Position numbers and translations under genes: made by a program
In this document: positions 27,773 to 36,082 of the stretch, one piece after another
Numbering within the stretch: the stretch's first letter is position 1
Layout of the letters: each line of letters begins with the position of its first letter
Notes under the pieces: generated by a model
What the model saw: only the letters and a program-made list of their open reading frames with translations
What the model was told of the DNA's origin: nothing
The model's database searches: none
Source: Chimaeribacter californicus
GTDB taxonomy: Bacteria; Pseudomonadota; Gammaproteobacteria; Enterobacterales; Enterobacteriaceae
Assembly: GCF_002858675.1 (NCBI RefSeq)
Contig: NZ_PJZF01000004.1
Coordinates: forward strand, 1 to 64,000
Length of the DNA stretch: 64,000 nt
Direction of reading: 5' to 3'

Positions 27773-28301
27773 ATGTTTGTCACCCCTTTAAGATTACATG
27801 GAAAAGCGCATGCAATTCAGATAACCTCCCTTCAGCTTTCCTGCTGCCACCTTATCCGCACTTTATTTTTGGCATCCATTGTCAATAAGGCAATGCCTGA
27901 TTACGGCAATAACCATTAGCCATGCTGATATTATTATAAAAAACTATAGCCCGCTCATCGGGAATAACCATCACATTGGCTATTATATCAAGATAAAAAA
28001 CCTCACTAAAAAAAATGAAATAAAGTGAGTGCCGCGTATTATGGCGCGCTTATTTTTTATTTATGGCAGCGTTTTAAACCAACCTCGCCGTTATCATTGA
28101 GTTTCTGCATCACCTCTGATTTCCGGCCGTGAAGCCTGCCCCGGCCCCGGGCACCCTCAATGAGGCCATCAGCGCAGGCCAGTGATAACCGTGAGCACGG
28201 CAACGGCGCTATTTTATGCTATCCCTTAAGGGGGAAATGGCACGGAGTGTGTGCCATTCAGATTCAGCGCCTTTACAGGGTGCATCGCTACAGGAGGCGT
28301 T
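27773..28301. other. AT-rich intergenic region with one inverted repeat
   Basis: About 530 bases between divergent genes. The only clear element is a perfect eight-base inverted repeat AATGGCAC-GGAGTGT-GTGCCATT at 28236-28258, 44 bases before the methyltransferase start, which may be an operator. The palindrome CCCTTAAGGG lies just before it. Nothing else is seen. Confidence 0.45.
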
Positions 28302-28961
28302 ATGCATCAAAAATGGTCAGAGGTAGATAATTATCTGGTCAGCCAGCTTGTCCCGCCCGATAAGATCTTGACGGAAATCCTGGAAAATAATGCCCGGGCC
28401 GGGCTGCCGGCACATGATGTGGCCCCCAACCAGGGCAAACTACTGCACTTATTCGCGCGAATGATCCAGGCAACGCGCATTCTGGAAATTGGCACACTGG
28501 GAGGGTATAGCACGGTGTGGCTGGCACGCGCCCTGCCGCCAGGCGGGACAATGGTGACACTGGAAGCCGATGCGCGCCATGCCGGGATTGCGCAACAGAA
28601 CATTACGCAGGCCGGGCTGGCAGAACAGGTGCGGCTATACGTCGGCCCGGCGCTGGATACGTTGCCGATGCTGGCCGGGGAGGCCCCCTTTGACCTGATC
28701 TTTATAGACGCGGACAAACCCAACAACCCGGACTACCTGCGCTGGGCCTTGAAGCTGGCGCGGCCGGGCACCCTGATTATTGGTGACAACGTGGTACGCG
28801 AGGGGGCGGTCACGGATGCACAGAGTAACGATCCACGTGTGCAGGGCGTCCGGACATTTGTCGACATGATGGCGAATGAACCGCGCCTGACCGCCACTGC
28901 CCTGCAAACCGTGGGCAGTAAAGGCTGGGACGGTTTTACGCTGGCGCTGGTGACGCATTAA
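28302..28961 (+). CDS. O-methyltransferase, catechol-OMT-like (class I SAM)
   Basis: The 219-residue enzyme is of methyltransferase family 3 (cation-dependent, CCoAOMT/COMT-like). It shows the SAM site ILEIGTLGGYSTVWLARALP, the acidic residue in MVTLEADARHA, the metal and catalytic segment FDLIFIDADKPNNPDYL, and GTLIIGDNVVREGAV. The ATG at 28302 is set by CAGGAGG eight bases upstream. It probably methylates a small catechol or phenolic compound; the substrate is unknown. It is a single gene with an inverted repeat in its leader. Confidence 0.88.
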   Translation: MHQKWSEVDNYLVSQLVPPDKILTEILENNARAGLPAHDVAPNQGKLLHLFARMIQATRILEIGTLGGYSTVWLARALPPGGTMVTLEADARHAGIAQQNITQAGLAEQVRLYVGPALDTLPMLAGEAPFDLIFIDADKPNNPDYLRWALKLARPGTLIIGDNVVREGAVTDAQSNDPRVQGVRTFVDMMANEPRLTATALQTVGSKGWDGFTLALVTH

Positions 28962-28966
28962 AGGGA

Positions 28967-29581
28967 TTACCCTTTTAATGTCTCCACCAGAAACGCCCCG
29001 GCGCGGGTGGCGCCCTCTTCAGACAAGGTATGCCCCAGCCCCGGCTCAATGAGCAATTGGCTGTCGACCCCGGCGGCCAGCAGCGCCTGGTTCGCCTTTT
29101 CGCTCTCCTGATAGGGAATAACTGCGTCAGCCGTGCCGTGGATCAGCATCACGCGGCTGTTTGCCGCTGGCTGATAAGGCGGCGGCGAGGCCAGGCGCCC
29201 GGAAAAGGCCACCGCCGCCGCCACCGGCCAGCGCCCGCTCAGCACGGCATCCAGTGCCATGATTGACCCCTGGGAAAACCCCACCAGTGCCACCCGATCC
29301 AGCCGGTCAGCCATATTGTGCTGCGTCAGCACGCGGTTCAGCGTGCTGTCAAAGGCTTCGCGCGCTGCCTGAATGCGCGCCGGGCGGTTTTCCGGCGTCA
29401 CGCCGTTCAGGCTGAACCATTGAAACCCGCTGCCGCCACCATCAAACGGGAAAGGCGCATCCGGCCCGCTAAAGCGCGTTTCCGGTAACCGGGGCTGCCA
29501 GAAAGAGGCCAATACCGACAGATCGCTGCCGCGGCTGCCGACCCCATGTAAAAAAATCACTAATGAATCCGCCATCATCAC
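28967..29581 (-). CDS. Alpha/beta-hydrolase, phospholipase/carboxylesterase family (YpfH-like)
   Basis: The 204-residue serine esterase opens with VIFLHGVGSRGSDL and has the nucleophile motif GFSQGS (about residue 100), the acid in HGTADAVIPY and the histidine in GLGHTLSEEG. The size matches the small carboxylesterase family that includes E. coli YpfH. It has no signal peptide, so it is cytosolic. It converges on the O-methyltransferase gene with five bases between stops, so the transcripts probably overlap. Confidence 0.87.
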   Translation of the reverse strand: MMMADSLVIFLHGVGSRGSDLSVLASFWQPRLPETRFSGPDAPFPFDGGGSGFQWFSLNGVTPENRPARIQAAREAFDSTLNRVLTQHNMADRLDRVALVGFSQGSIMALDAVLSGRWPVAAAVAFSGRLASPPPYQPAANSRVMLIHGTADAVIPYQESEKANQALLAAGVDSQLLIEPGLGHTLSEEGATRAGAFLVETLKG

Positions 29582-29927
29582 TCCTTGCGTGTCAAAGGCT
29601 GCCGGCCGGGCATGCCGGCCAGTTTCAGGGGTTGATACCCCCTAAGGGTAGTTACCCGCCTGCCATCATGGCAACGCCACAATAAAAAGTGAACACTTTA
29701 GAAACAAGAATTCAACAAATAGCAGGATATTTAAAAGATTTTTTAAAGCGTCTTAGCCATTCATTGATTTTTCGAGCGTTTATTTTTTGATCGACGAAAA
29801 AAAGCCGTATATAATGTGACCACTATCACACTTCCATGTAATTTGTCTTAAGTGCTTTACACCGCGCAACGTGCGACCCCAATAACGCCTGAACGCGGTA
29901 AGCATTGAGTTATTAAGGATCCGAACC
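29582..29927. other. Intergenic control region of the YjcB-like gene
   Basis: About 345 AT-rich bases. The CRP site listed separately is the one firm element. TTTACA at 29857-29862, preceded by TGC, could be an extended -10 box. Confidence 0.4.
29815..29830 (+). promoter_or_regulatory. CRP-cAMP binding site
   Basis: TGTGA-CCACTA-TCACA is a perfect match to both CRP half-sites with the right six-base spacer. Its centre is 105 bases before the ATG of the YjcB-like gene, so it probably activates that gene. Confidence 0.75.
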
Positions 29928-30209
29928 ATGAGTGCCATTGCCACCAGCGTTGTGTTGGCGCGTTGGGAAATTCTCAGCGCCGTTGTCATGTTTTTTGCCA
30001 GTACACTGAATATTAATTTGCGAAAAGCCAGCCGCCACGGCCTGGCCATTCTTACCAGCGGCATTGGGATTACCATGTCCTGCTGGTTTGTGATGGGCCT
30101 GCTGGGGATCACCAGTGCCGATATGGCGCTGTACGGGAACCACGCCAAAGATCTGTTTGTGGAAATCATGAGCCACACCCCCGAAAACTGGCCAATGCCG
30201 ATGCCGTAA
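29928..30209 (+). CDS. yjcB: YjcB-family membrane protein
   Basis: The 93-residue product resembles E. coli YjcB along its length: an N-terminal VVLARWEILSAVVMFFASTL helix, a basic turn with RKASRHG, a second helix SGIGITMSCWFVMGLLGIT, and a C-terminal tail closing PENWPMPMP as YjcB closes with a PPQWPM segment. AAGGAT lies eight bases before the ATG. It is an inner-membrane protein with two to three helices; its function is unknown. A consensus CRP site upstream suggests catabolite control, and a hairpin follows the stop. Similarity is from memory, but the match at both ends is persuasive. Confidence 0.82.
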   Translation: MSAIATSVVLARWEILSAVVMFFASTLNINLRKASRHGLAILTSGIGITMSCWFVMGLLGITSADMALYGNHAKDLFVEIMSHTPENWPMPMP

Positions 30210-30218
30210 CCGGCCATG

Positions 30219-30246
30219 CCGCAATGCCCTTCCCCCGGCATTGCGG
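30219..30246 (+). terminator. Probable terminator of the YjcB-like gene
   Basis: A perfect ten-base stem CCGCAATGCC / GGCATTGCGG with an eight-base loop, ten bases after the stop codon. The T run that follows is interrupted (TTACCCTTTT), so efficiency is uncertain. Confidence 0.6.
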
Positions 30247-30481
30247 TTACCCTTTTATCCCCTTTCTGCTTGCTCCCCTTTATTCGTTATTATTCCCGCC
30301 GCCACCAGCGTATGTTTTTCGCCTTCCCTGAATAACAGCGTTAACAATACTGATTATTTTTTTCACTCCGCCCTGCGTAGAATAGTTTTTGCCCGGTGCC
30401 GCTGACATTTGGGCGCGTTATTCTCTCGCGGCGTTATCGGCGCTGCCGCGATCCTGCCAGATAAAATAAGGGACTCAGGCC

Positions 30482-31024
30482 ATGACAAATGCAGAACCGG
30501 TTACGCTGGTGATTACCCATACCCTCCAGCCACAGCAACAGGAGGCGTATGAACGCTGGCTGCGGCGCATTATGCCGGTGGCAGAGCAGTTTGAGGGGCA
30601 TCGCGGGGTGAATGTCATCCGGCCCGGCGCGGAAGGCCAGACCTATACGGTATTAATCCGTTTCGATACGCTGGAAAACCTGACCCGCTGGACTGCCTCG
30701 GCTGAGCGGAAATCGCTGCTGGCCGATGCCGCACCGCTGCTGGACGGCGGCGATCGCATTGAAGTGCAGGCCGGGAGCCAGTTCTGGTTTACCCCACCGC
30801 AGCCGGGTGTCCGCCGCCCGGCACGCTGGAAACAGTACCTGCTGACGCTGGCCGTGATTTTCCCGTCAGCCGAACTGGCACCGCGCTTCTGGCATCAGAT
30901 TGTGCCTTCCCTGACCGGCACCCTGCCCGGCCACTTGCTGAATGACGCCACGGTCGTTGCGCTGGTGGTGTTCTTCTGGATGCCCTGGCTGACGCGTGTG
31001 CTGGCAGGCTGGTTGAAACGCTGA
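30482..31024 (+). CDS. ABM-domain membrane protein (antibiotic biosynthesis monooxygenase-like)
   Basis: The 180-residue protein has an N-terminal ABM ferredoxin-like domain (residues 1-100, VTLVITHTLQPQQQEAYERW, FEGHRGVNVIRP, YTVLIRFDTLENLTRWTASAER) followed by two membrane segments (about 115-135 and 155-175) separated by a proline-rich loop. ABM domains catalyse or mimic small oxygenase reactions; the membrane-tethered branch has no known substrate. It is a single gene. Its stop is close to that of a small convergent membrane peptide gene. Confidence 0.8.
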   Translation: MTNAEPVTLVITHTLQPQQQEAYERWLRRIMPVAEQFEGHRGVNVIRPGAEGQTYTVLIRFDTLENLTRWTASAERKSLLADAAPLLDGGDRIEVQAGSQFWFTPPQPGVRRPARWKQYLLTLAVIFPSAELAPRFWHQIVPSLTGTLPGHLLNDATVVALVVFFWMPWLTRVLAGWLKR

Positions 31025-31054
31025 GCTGTCCGGCCGCTTCAACGCGGCCGTATT

Positions 31055-31177
31055 TCATTGACTGATCAAACGGATGCCGAGCTGGGACAGGGTGCCCAAC
31101 TGGGAAGGATGGGAAATGAAAAGAATCCACAGAGAGAAAGAGCAAGCAATCATAAGGGTGATAATGCGGTAGAACAT
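31055..31177 (-). CDS. Possible 40-residue single-helix membrane peptide
   Basis: The frame starts at ATG 31177 with AAGGAT seven bases upstream. It encodes one hydrophobic helix (IITLMIACSFSLWILFI) and a polar tail SHPSQLGTLSQLGIRLISQ. A TATAGT box lies about 80 bases upstream on the same strand. Small enteric membrane peptides of this design are common regulators of membrane complexes, but I match it to no known one. The frame is open further upstream without a ribosome site. Confidence 0.45.
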   Translation of the reverse strand: MFYRIITLMIACSFSLWILFISHPSQLGTLSQLGIRLISQ

Positions 31178-31310
31178 TCCGTGTATCCTTGCAAACGCTG
31201 TTATTCTTGCCTGGTTTTCAGACAATCCCTCATTGACGAGGGCGCTCATCACTATAGATGAGTTCCGCATTTTTACCATATGAAAGCAAAAAATTTTGTT
31301 TATGAGCCGT

Positions 31311-32204
31311 TCAGACAGCCGGATTAAGCCTCAGCGCCAGCTCACGGCAGAGCTGTGACTTCAGGCTGAGGGCGGCATCCGTCAGCACCGCATTGCCCTG
31401 ATGCAGCGTGATCCCAGCAACGCCCAACGCAGGCAGTGCCGCCGCCTCCAGCCGGTACAGGTTCTCCGGCAAACCGGCATCCGCCCGCACCGTGACGCCC
31501 AGCCCGGCCGAGACCGCCGCCCAGATGCCTTGCAGGCTGCGGCTCTCCAGCGCAATGCGCCAGGGAATGCCCGCCCGGTCGAGGGCCTCGGTGGCGCGGC
31601 TGCGCATCAGGCACGGCGCTTCGAACATCACCAACGGCAGCGGCGTAGAGGTATCACGAAAACGCGCGGCGTCCTCCGGCTGCGCACCAATCCAGCGCAG
31701 CGGCACTGCCCCTAATGACGCCATCCACGGCGTGCTCTGTTGCCATTGCCAACAGAGCGCCAGATCCAGCTCCCCGGCGGCGATGCCGTGCAGCAATTCG
31801 GCATTGCGGCCAATACGCGCCGTGAGTTGCACCTCCGGGTGCGCCCGGGAAAAAGCGCCGAGTACAGCCGGCAACAGCCGCTCGCCAAAATCCTCCTGCA
31901 TCCCCACGCGCAACGGGCCGGACAGCGCCCCACCGCCTACCGCCAGCGCCGCCTCGCCGTTAAGCGCCAACAATCGCCGCGCATAGCCCAGCAACACTTC
32001 GCCGCTGCGGCTGGGAACCAGATGCCGCCCCGATTTCTCCACCAGCGCCACGCCACACTGCTGCTCAAGCTTTTTCAGTTGCGCACTCACCGCCGAGGTC
32101 GAGCGGCCCAGGCGCTCCGCTGCCTGCGCAAAACTGCCCAGCTCAATGCCGGTGACAAAACTCTGTAATGCATCCAGATCAAAACACCGTGGCCGCTTAT
32201 TCAT
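31311..32204 (-). CDS. LysR-family transcriptional regulator
   Basis: The 297-residue regulator has an N-terminal winged helix (LDALQSFVTGIELGSFAQAA, then SAVSAQLKKLEQQCG) and an LrhA-like ligand domain (LRVGMQEDFGERLLPAVLGAF, ELDLALCWQW). It is divergent from the CMD-tautomerase-DUF4865 operon with about 100 bases between starts, the usual arrangement for a LysR protein controlling its neighbour. The inducer is unknown. Confidence 0.9.
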   Translation of the reverse strand: MNKRPRCFDLDALQSFVTGIELGSFAQAAERLGRSTSAVSAQLKKLEQQCGVALVEKSGRHLVPSRSGEVLLGYARRLLALNGEAALAVGGGALSGPLRVGMQEDFGERLLPAVLGAFSRAHPEVQLTARIGRNAELLHGIAAGELDLALCWQWQQSTPWMASLGAVPLRWIGAQPEDAARFRDTSTPLPLVMFEAPCLMRSRATEALDRAGIPWRIALESRSLQGIWAAVSAGLGVTVRADAGLPENLYRLEAAALPALGVAGITLHQGNAVLTDAALSLKSQLCRELALRLNPAV

Positions 32205-32307
32205 AGTTAATCCTGTTTTCTGGGATGATGAGTCCTGACTAATTCGATATTCAGTACTATGTTAACCGCTTATGCTCTGCGGCATCTACCCTGTCACGGA
32301 GAACACC

Positions 32308-32610
32308 ATGCGCCCCTCCCTTTCCGCCCCGGCGGCAATGAATGATAAAACACCGAAACTGGCTGAGCTGACCGATCGCGTCCTGTTTGGCGATCTCTGG
32401 CAACGCCCTGACCTCTCCCTGCGCGACCGCAGCCTGATCACCGTGGCCGCCCTGATTGCGCAGAGCCGTCTGGAGCAATTGCCTTTCCACCTCGCCCTCG
32501 CCAAAGAACATGGCGTGCGCGAAGAGGAGCTGGCGGAAGTCGTGACGCATCTGGCGTTTTATGCCGGGTGGCCGGCCGCGGCCAGCGCCCTTACCCGCCT
32601 TGAACCATAA
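32308..32610 (+). CDS. Carboxymuconolactone decarboxylase family protein
   Basis: The 100-residue product has the CMD/AhpD fold signature in SLRDRSLITVAALIAQSRLEQLPFHLALAKEHG and a closing HLAFYAGWPAAASAL. The AhpD CxxC pair is absent, as in the gamma-carboxymuconolactone branch, so an AhpD-like peroxidase role is unlikely. The ATG at 32308 has ACGGAGA upstream. It is the first gene of a three-gene operon with a tautomerase and a DUF4865 protein. The set probably processes a small organic acid or enone. Confidence 0.85.
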   Translation: MRPSLSAPAAMNDKTPKLAELTDRVLFGDLWQRPDLSLRDRSLITVAALIAQSRLEQLPFHLALAKEHGVREEELAEVVTHLAFYAGWPAAASALTRLEP

Positions 32611-32627
32611 ACCATGGGGGATTCACT

Positions 32628-33017
32628 ATGCCTGTTACCCGTATTGCCCTGCGCGAAGGCCGTTCTGCTGAGTGGCTGCAACAGCTTTCTACCCTGTTCC
32701 ACCAGCAGCTGGTGGCGCATTTCGCCGTCCCGCCGGCTGACTGCTTTCAGGTGATTGACTGCTACCCGGCCCACCAGCTGATCGCTGACCGGGATTATCT
32801 CGGCGGCCCGCGCAGTGACCAATTTATCCTGTTCACGATTACCGCCGGTAAGCCACGCAGCCGGGCGCAGAAGCAGGCGCTTTATTACCATCTGGCGCAG
32901 GCACTGCACCGGGAGCTGGGCATCCCGCCGGAAGATGTGATGGTGGTGATAACCTTTAATCAGGCGGAGGAGTGGAGTTTCAGCCGCGGTGAGATGTTCA
33001 ACCCGGAGGCCGTATGA
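32628..33017 (+). CDS. Tautomerase-superfamily protein
   Basis: The 129-residue product starts MPVTRIALREG, so the catalytic N-terminal proline of 4-oxalocrotonate tautomerases would be exposed after methionine removal. DCFQVIDCYPAHQLI and DVMVVITFNQAEEWSFSRGEMF fit the longer, fused-type tautomerase branch. It lies 17 bases after the CMD gene and overlaps the next start by four bases (ATGA), implying coupled translation. The exact substrate is unknown. Confidence 0.85.
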   Translation: MPVTRIALREGRSAEWLQQLSTLFHQQLVAHFAVPPADCFQVIDCYPAHQLIADRDYLGGPRSDQFILFTITAGKPRSRAQKQALYYHLAQALHRELGIPPEDVMVVITFNQAEEWSFSRGEMFNPEAV

Positions 33018-33544
33018 TTGCGATGCAATACCGGTTTGTGCTGCCGGCCGACTATGACATGGGCATCATCACCCGCCGCATCCGCGATAACGGCGCGAAG
33101 CTGGACGGTTTCCCCGGTCTGGTGTTTAAGGCATACCTCTATGCTGACCGGCAGGACGCACAGCTCGGCGCGCAGGAGAACAGCTACGCGCCGTTTTATC
33201 TATGGCGGGAGAGCCAGGCGATGCAGCGTTTCCTGTGCAGCCCCGGCTTTGCTGCGCTGACCGCGGCTTTCGGCTGGCCGCAGATTCTCTGCTGGCCGGT
33301 TTTACATGCCCCGGATGCCGCTATGCTTGCCGGGTGCCGGGTAGCGTGCCGCCGGCTTACGCCGGTTGCGCCCTTCAGCGATCTCACCTCTGCTACCCAG
33401 CCCCCGGAGCAGCCGGGCGCGCTGCTGGCATGGGACACCGCCCGCTGGGAACGCCTGGAGATGGGCTTTACGCCCGAGATGCCCGCGCAACCCGATCCGG
33501 GGGCAGACTATTTCCGGATTGGGCATCTTTCGCCCGGCAGTTAA
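33014..33544 (+). CDS. DUF4865 family protein
   Basis: The 176-residue product shows the DUF4865 pattern: MQYRFVLPADYDMGIITRRI at the start, GFPGLVFKAYLYA and YAPFYLWRESQAMQRFL, then a ferredoxin-like second half. DUF4865 genes are commonly found beside tautomerases under LysR control, as here. Its start overlaps the tautomerase stop by four bases. Function is unknown; the fold suggests a small-molecule monooxygenase-like or isomerase-like role, which is inference only. Confidence 0.8.
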   Translation: MIAMQYRFVLPADYDMGIITRRIRDNGAKLDGFPGLVFKAYLYADRQDAQLGAQENSYAPFYLWRESQAMQRFLCSPGFAALTAAFGWPQILCWPVLHAPDAAMLAGCRVACRRLTPVAPFSDLTSATQPPEQPGALLAWDTARWERLEMGFTPEMPAQPDPGADYFRIGHLSPGS

Positions 33545-33752
33545 GGCCGCCCATTGCCCTGGAAAAATTCATTCCACCACGAAACTATTTCCGATCAAAT
33601 TGTGACGCTTGCTGCTTTTTATAGCGATTGAATTGCAAAAATTAGCGCTGCGTCACATCTCTGCCTAATCTTAATTATTGTTGCACCAGTTTAAGAGTGG
33701 CGCGTAAACGTCACCGGATGTCATCACGACAATAATTATAGGGAGAGTGTGT

Positions 33753-35216
33753 GTGACGAATAATACTGTTAACGAACAAGCGGGCGCGAAGATGACCGCC
33801 AAAACGCCGGTTGAACCGCTGGTGAAAGTCATTGCTGTTATCGCCACGCTGGGTGGCCTGCTGTTTGGCTATGACACCGGGGTTATCGCCGGTGCGCTGT
33901 TGTTTATGAAACATGACTTGCACCTGACCCCGCTTACCACCGGGCTGGTGACCAGTTCCCTGATCCTGGGGTCTGCGTTTGGTGCCATCATCGCCGGGCG
34001 TATCGCTGACCGCTTCGGGCGTAAAAAAGTCATCCTGGTCATGGCACTGATCTTTATGGCCGGTTCACTGGGCTGCGCTACCGCGCCGACCGCGCACATC
34101 ATGATCCTGTGCCGCTTTATCCTCGGCCTGGCCGTGGGTGCCGCCGCCGCAATTGTGCCGGTTTATATCGCGGAGATTGTCCCGGCCAACCGTCGCTGGC
34201 AGTTCGTGACGCTTCAGGAGCTGATGCTGGTCTCCGGCCAGTTGCTGGCTTACACCAGTAACGCCGCGATCAACGAAGTCTGGGGTGGCGAGGCGACCTG
34301 GCGCTGGATGCTGGGTATCGCCTGTGTGCCTGCGGTGGTGATGTGGGTGGGGATGCTGTTCCTGCCGGACACCCCGCGCTGGTATGCGATGCACGGCCGC
34401 TTCAGCGAAGCGCGTGACGTGCTGGAGCGCACCCGCCACTCCCGCTTTGTTGAGCGTGAAATGGCGGAGATCCGCAAAGCCGCGACCCAGAAAGGTGAGC
34501 GCCACAACCGCCGTAAAAAAACCATTTCGACCTGGATGAAGCGCCTGGTGCTGTTGGGGATTGGTGTTGCGATGCTCCAGCAACTTTCCGGCGTCAACAC
34601 CATCATGTTCTATGCGCCGACCATGTTGCAGTCAACCGGGATGGGCACCAACGCTGCGCTGTTTGCGACCATTGGCAACGGGGCGATCTCGGTGATCATG
34701 ACGTTTGTCGGGATCATGCTGCTGAGTAAAATCGGCCGCCGTCCGCTGTTAATGATTGGCCAGATGGGCTGTACGTCTATGCTGCTGATTATCGGTGCGC
34801 TGAGCTACTTTATGCCGGAGACGGTGCACGGTGAGCCGAACATGCTGCGCAGTTATATGATCCTGGCCGGTATGCTGCTGTTCCTCTGCTTCCAGCAGGC
34901 GGCACTGTCGCCGGTGACCTGGCTGCTGCTGTCAGAGATGTTCCCGCAGCGCATCCGTGGCCGTGCGAACGGGATTTCAGTGTTCGCGATGCAGATGACC
35001 AACTTCACCATTACCCTGTCGTTCCCGATGCTGTTACAGGCGATTGGCCTGTCGATGAGCTTCTTCGTGTTTGCTGCCGTCGGCATCGCCGGGGGGATCT
35101 TCGTGGTGCTGTTCGCGCCGGAAACCCAAGGCAAAACGCTGGAGCAGCTGGAGAAGCACTTCAAGAAACACTTCTCTGACGACACCCCACCGCCTTCACA
35201 AACCCCGGCAACCTGA
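33753..35216 (+). CDS. Sugar porter family MFS transporter
   Basis: The 487-residue protein has twelve predicted membrane helices and sugar-porter signatures: LGGLLFGYDTGVIAGAL in helix 1, GRIADRFGRKK between helices 2 and 3, a PESPRW-like PDTPRWY after helix 6, QQLSGVNTIMFYAPTM in helix 7 and SEMFPQRIRGRANG plus PETQGKTLEQLE at the end. It is a proton-driven uptake carrier for a hexose, pentose or inositol (GalP, AraE, IolT relatives). GTG at 33753 is chosen because GGGAGA lies six bases before it. It is a single gene with a strong terminator. Confidence 0.9.
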   Translation: MTNNTVNEQAGAKMTAKTPVEPLVKVIAVIATLGGLLFGYDTGVIAGALLFMKHDLHLTPLTTGLVTSSLILGSAFGAIIAGRIADRFGRKKVILVMALIFMAGSLGCATAPTAHIMILCRFILGLAVGAAAAIVPVYIAEIVPANRRWQFVTLQELMLVSGQLLAYTSNAAINEVWGGEATWRWMLGIACVPAVVMWVGMLFLPDTPRWYAMHGRFSEARDVLERTRHSRFVEREMAEIRKAATQKGERHNRRKKTISTWMKRLVLLGIGVAMLQQLSGVNTIMFYAPTMLQSTGMGTNAALFATIGNGAISVIMTFVGIMLLSKIGRRPLLMIGQMGCTSMLLIIGALSYFMPETVHGEPNMLRSYMILAGMLLFLCFQQAALSPVTWLLLSEMFPQRIRGRANGISVFAMQMTNFTITLSFPMLLQAIGLSMSFFVFAAVGIAGGIFVVLFAPETQGKTLEQLEKHFKKHFSDDTPPPSQTPAT

Positions 35217-35239
35217 TGGCCTGGTGAAGGTAAATATCT

Positions 35240-35268
35240 AAGCCCCTCTTTTTGAGGGGCTTTTTTGT
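35240..35268 (+). terminator. Terminator of the sugar porter gene
   Basis: AAGCCCCTC-TTTTT-GAGGGGCTT stem followed by TTTTG, 24 bases after the stop codon. Confidence 0.9.
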
Positions 35269-35367
35269 CTGTGTTGCCCATCGTCGTATAATTGAGCGTC
35301 ATTCACGGTATAGCGTTCTGTTAAACTACCTGCTCAACGCATCATGACGTCATGGGAGCACGACATA

Positions 35368-36039
35368 ATGCCAACCCCTCCGGCATTGGATTACCCATAT
35401 TTGGAACAACACATCACCGCCCTCTTTGACGCGAACCGCTTGCCCACGCATTCACCGGCAGTGGAGACGCTGAAGCGCTGGCAGCGCAGAGCGTGGCCCT
35501 CCGCGCTCTATTTCGGCACCGGTGACGGCCGGTATAATGCGCCCGATGGCTCTTTTGGCGTGTGTTATATGGCAGACAAAGCCGTGTCCGCGCTGGCGGA
35601 GAGTTATGGCCGGCTGATGCACCGGGAGGGGCTGAAATTTATCGATGCGTCTGATATTGAAAACGCACGGATGTGCCTGATTCGCCCGCGGCGCACACTG
35701 CGGTTTGTTGATGTGGGGAAACTGCTCGGCATGTTGCATATGACGTTAGATGTTTCCGTGGGGGAGGATTACCGCGTGACGCAGCGGGTGATGGCGTGCC
35801 TCTACGCACTCGCCAGGGATGAGTTTGATGGGGTGTGTTATTTTTCGCGGCACTTTCCCAGCGCGGATTTCTGTTATGCCGTCTGGGAATCTGATGAAGA
35901 GAGGTTTGATGATGCGGGGATGCAAAATCTGGCCGACTACCGCGATGCCGACGCCATGCCCACCCACTGGCCTTATGCCGACATCACGGCGGAAGAGCTG
36001 CTTGAAGAGGTACTGCGCTTTGCTATTGTTCCGCTCTGA
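35368..36039 (+). CDS. RES-domain protein, candidate toxin
   Basis: The 223-residue product carries a RES domain, a fold related to ADP-ribosyltransferases. Known RES toxins (ParT, MbcT) degrade NAD+ or ADP-ribosylate a host enzyme. Visible motifs are WPSALYFGTGDGRYNAPDGSFGVCYMA, with the conserved arginine-region and Y/S residues, and ALARDEFDGVCYFSRHFPSAD, with the C-terminal YFSR/serine site. GGGAG lies nine bases before ATG 35368. Classical RES-Xre modules have the antitoxin directly upstream; here the HTH gene is convergent, 43 bases away. Confidence 0.8.
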   Translation: MPTPPALDYPYLEQHITALFDANRLPTHSPAVETLKRWQRRAWPSALYFGTGDGRYNAPDGSFGVCYMADKAVSALAESYGRLMHREGLKFIDASDIENARMCLIRPRRTLRFVDVGKLLGMLHMTLDVSVGEDYRVTQRVMACLYALARDEFDGVCYFSRHFPSADFCYAVWESDEERFDDAGMQNLADYRDADAMPTHWPYADITAEELLEEVLRFAIVPL

Positions 36040-36082
36040 GCGTGTCTGGCGTTAACTGCATGCTCTTTGGAAAGAGAGGCGG

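Noticed and set aside
29780-30241. A 153-codon minus-strand frame
   Set aside because: It overlaps the YjcB-like gene and extends across a CRP site; the plus-strand frame has the ribosome site and family match.
33590-33660. CRP-like halves upstream of the sugar porter gene
   Set aside because: TTGTGACGC and GTCACAT are about 50 bases apart, so they do not form one CRP site.
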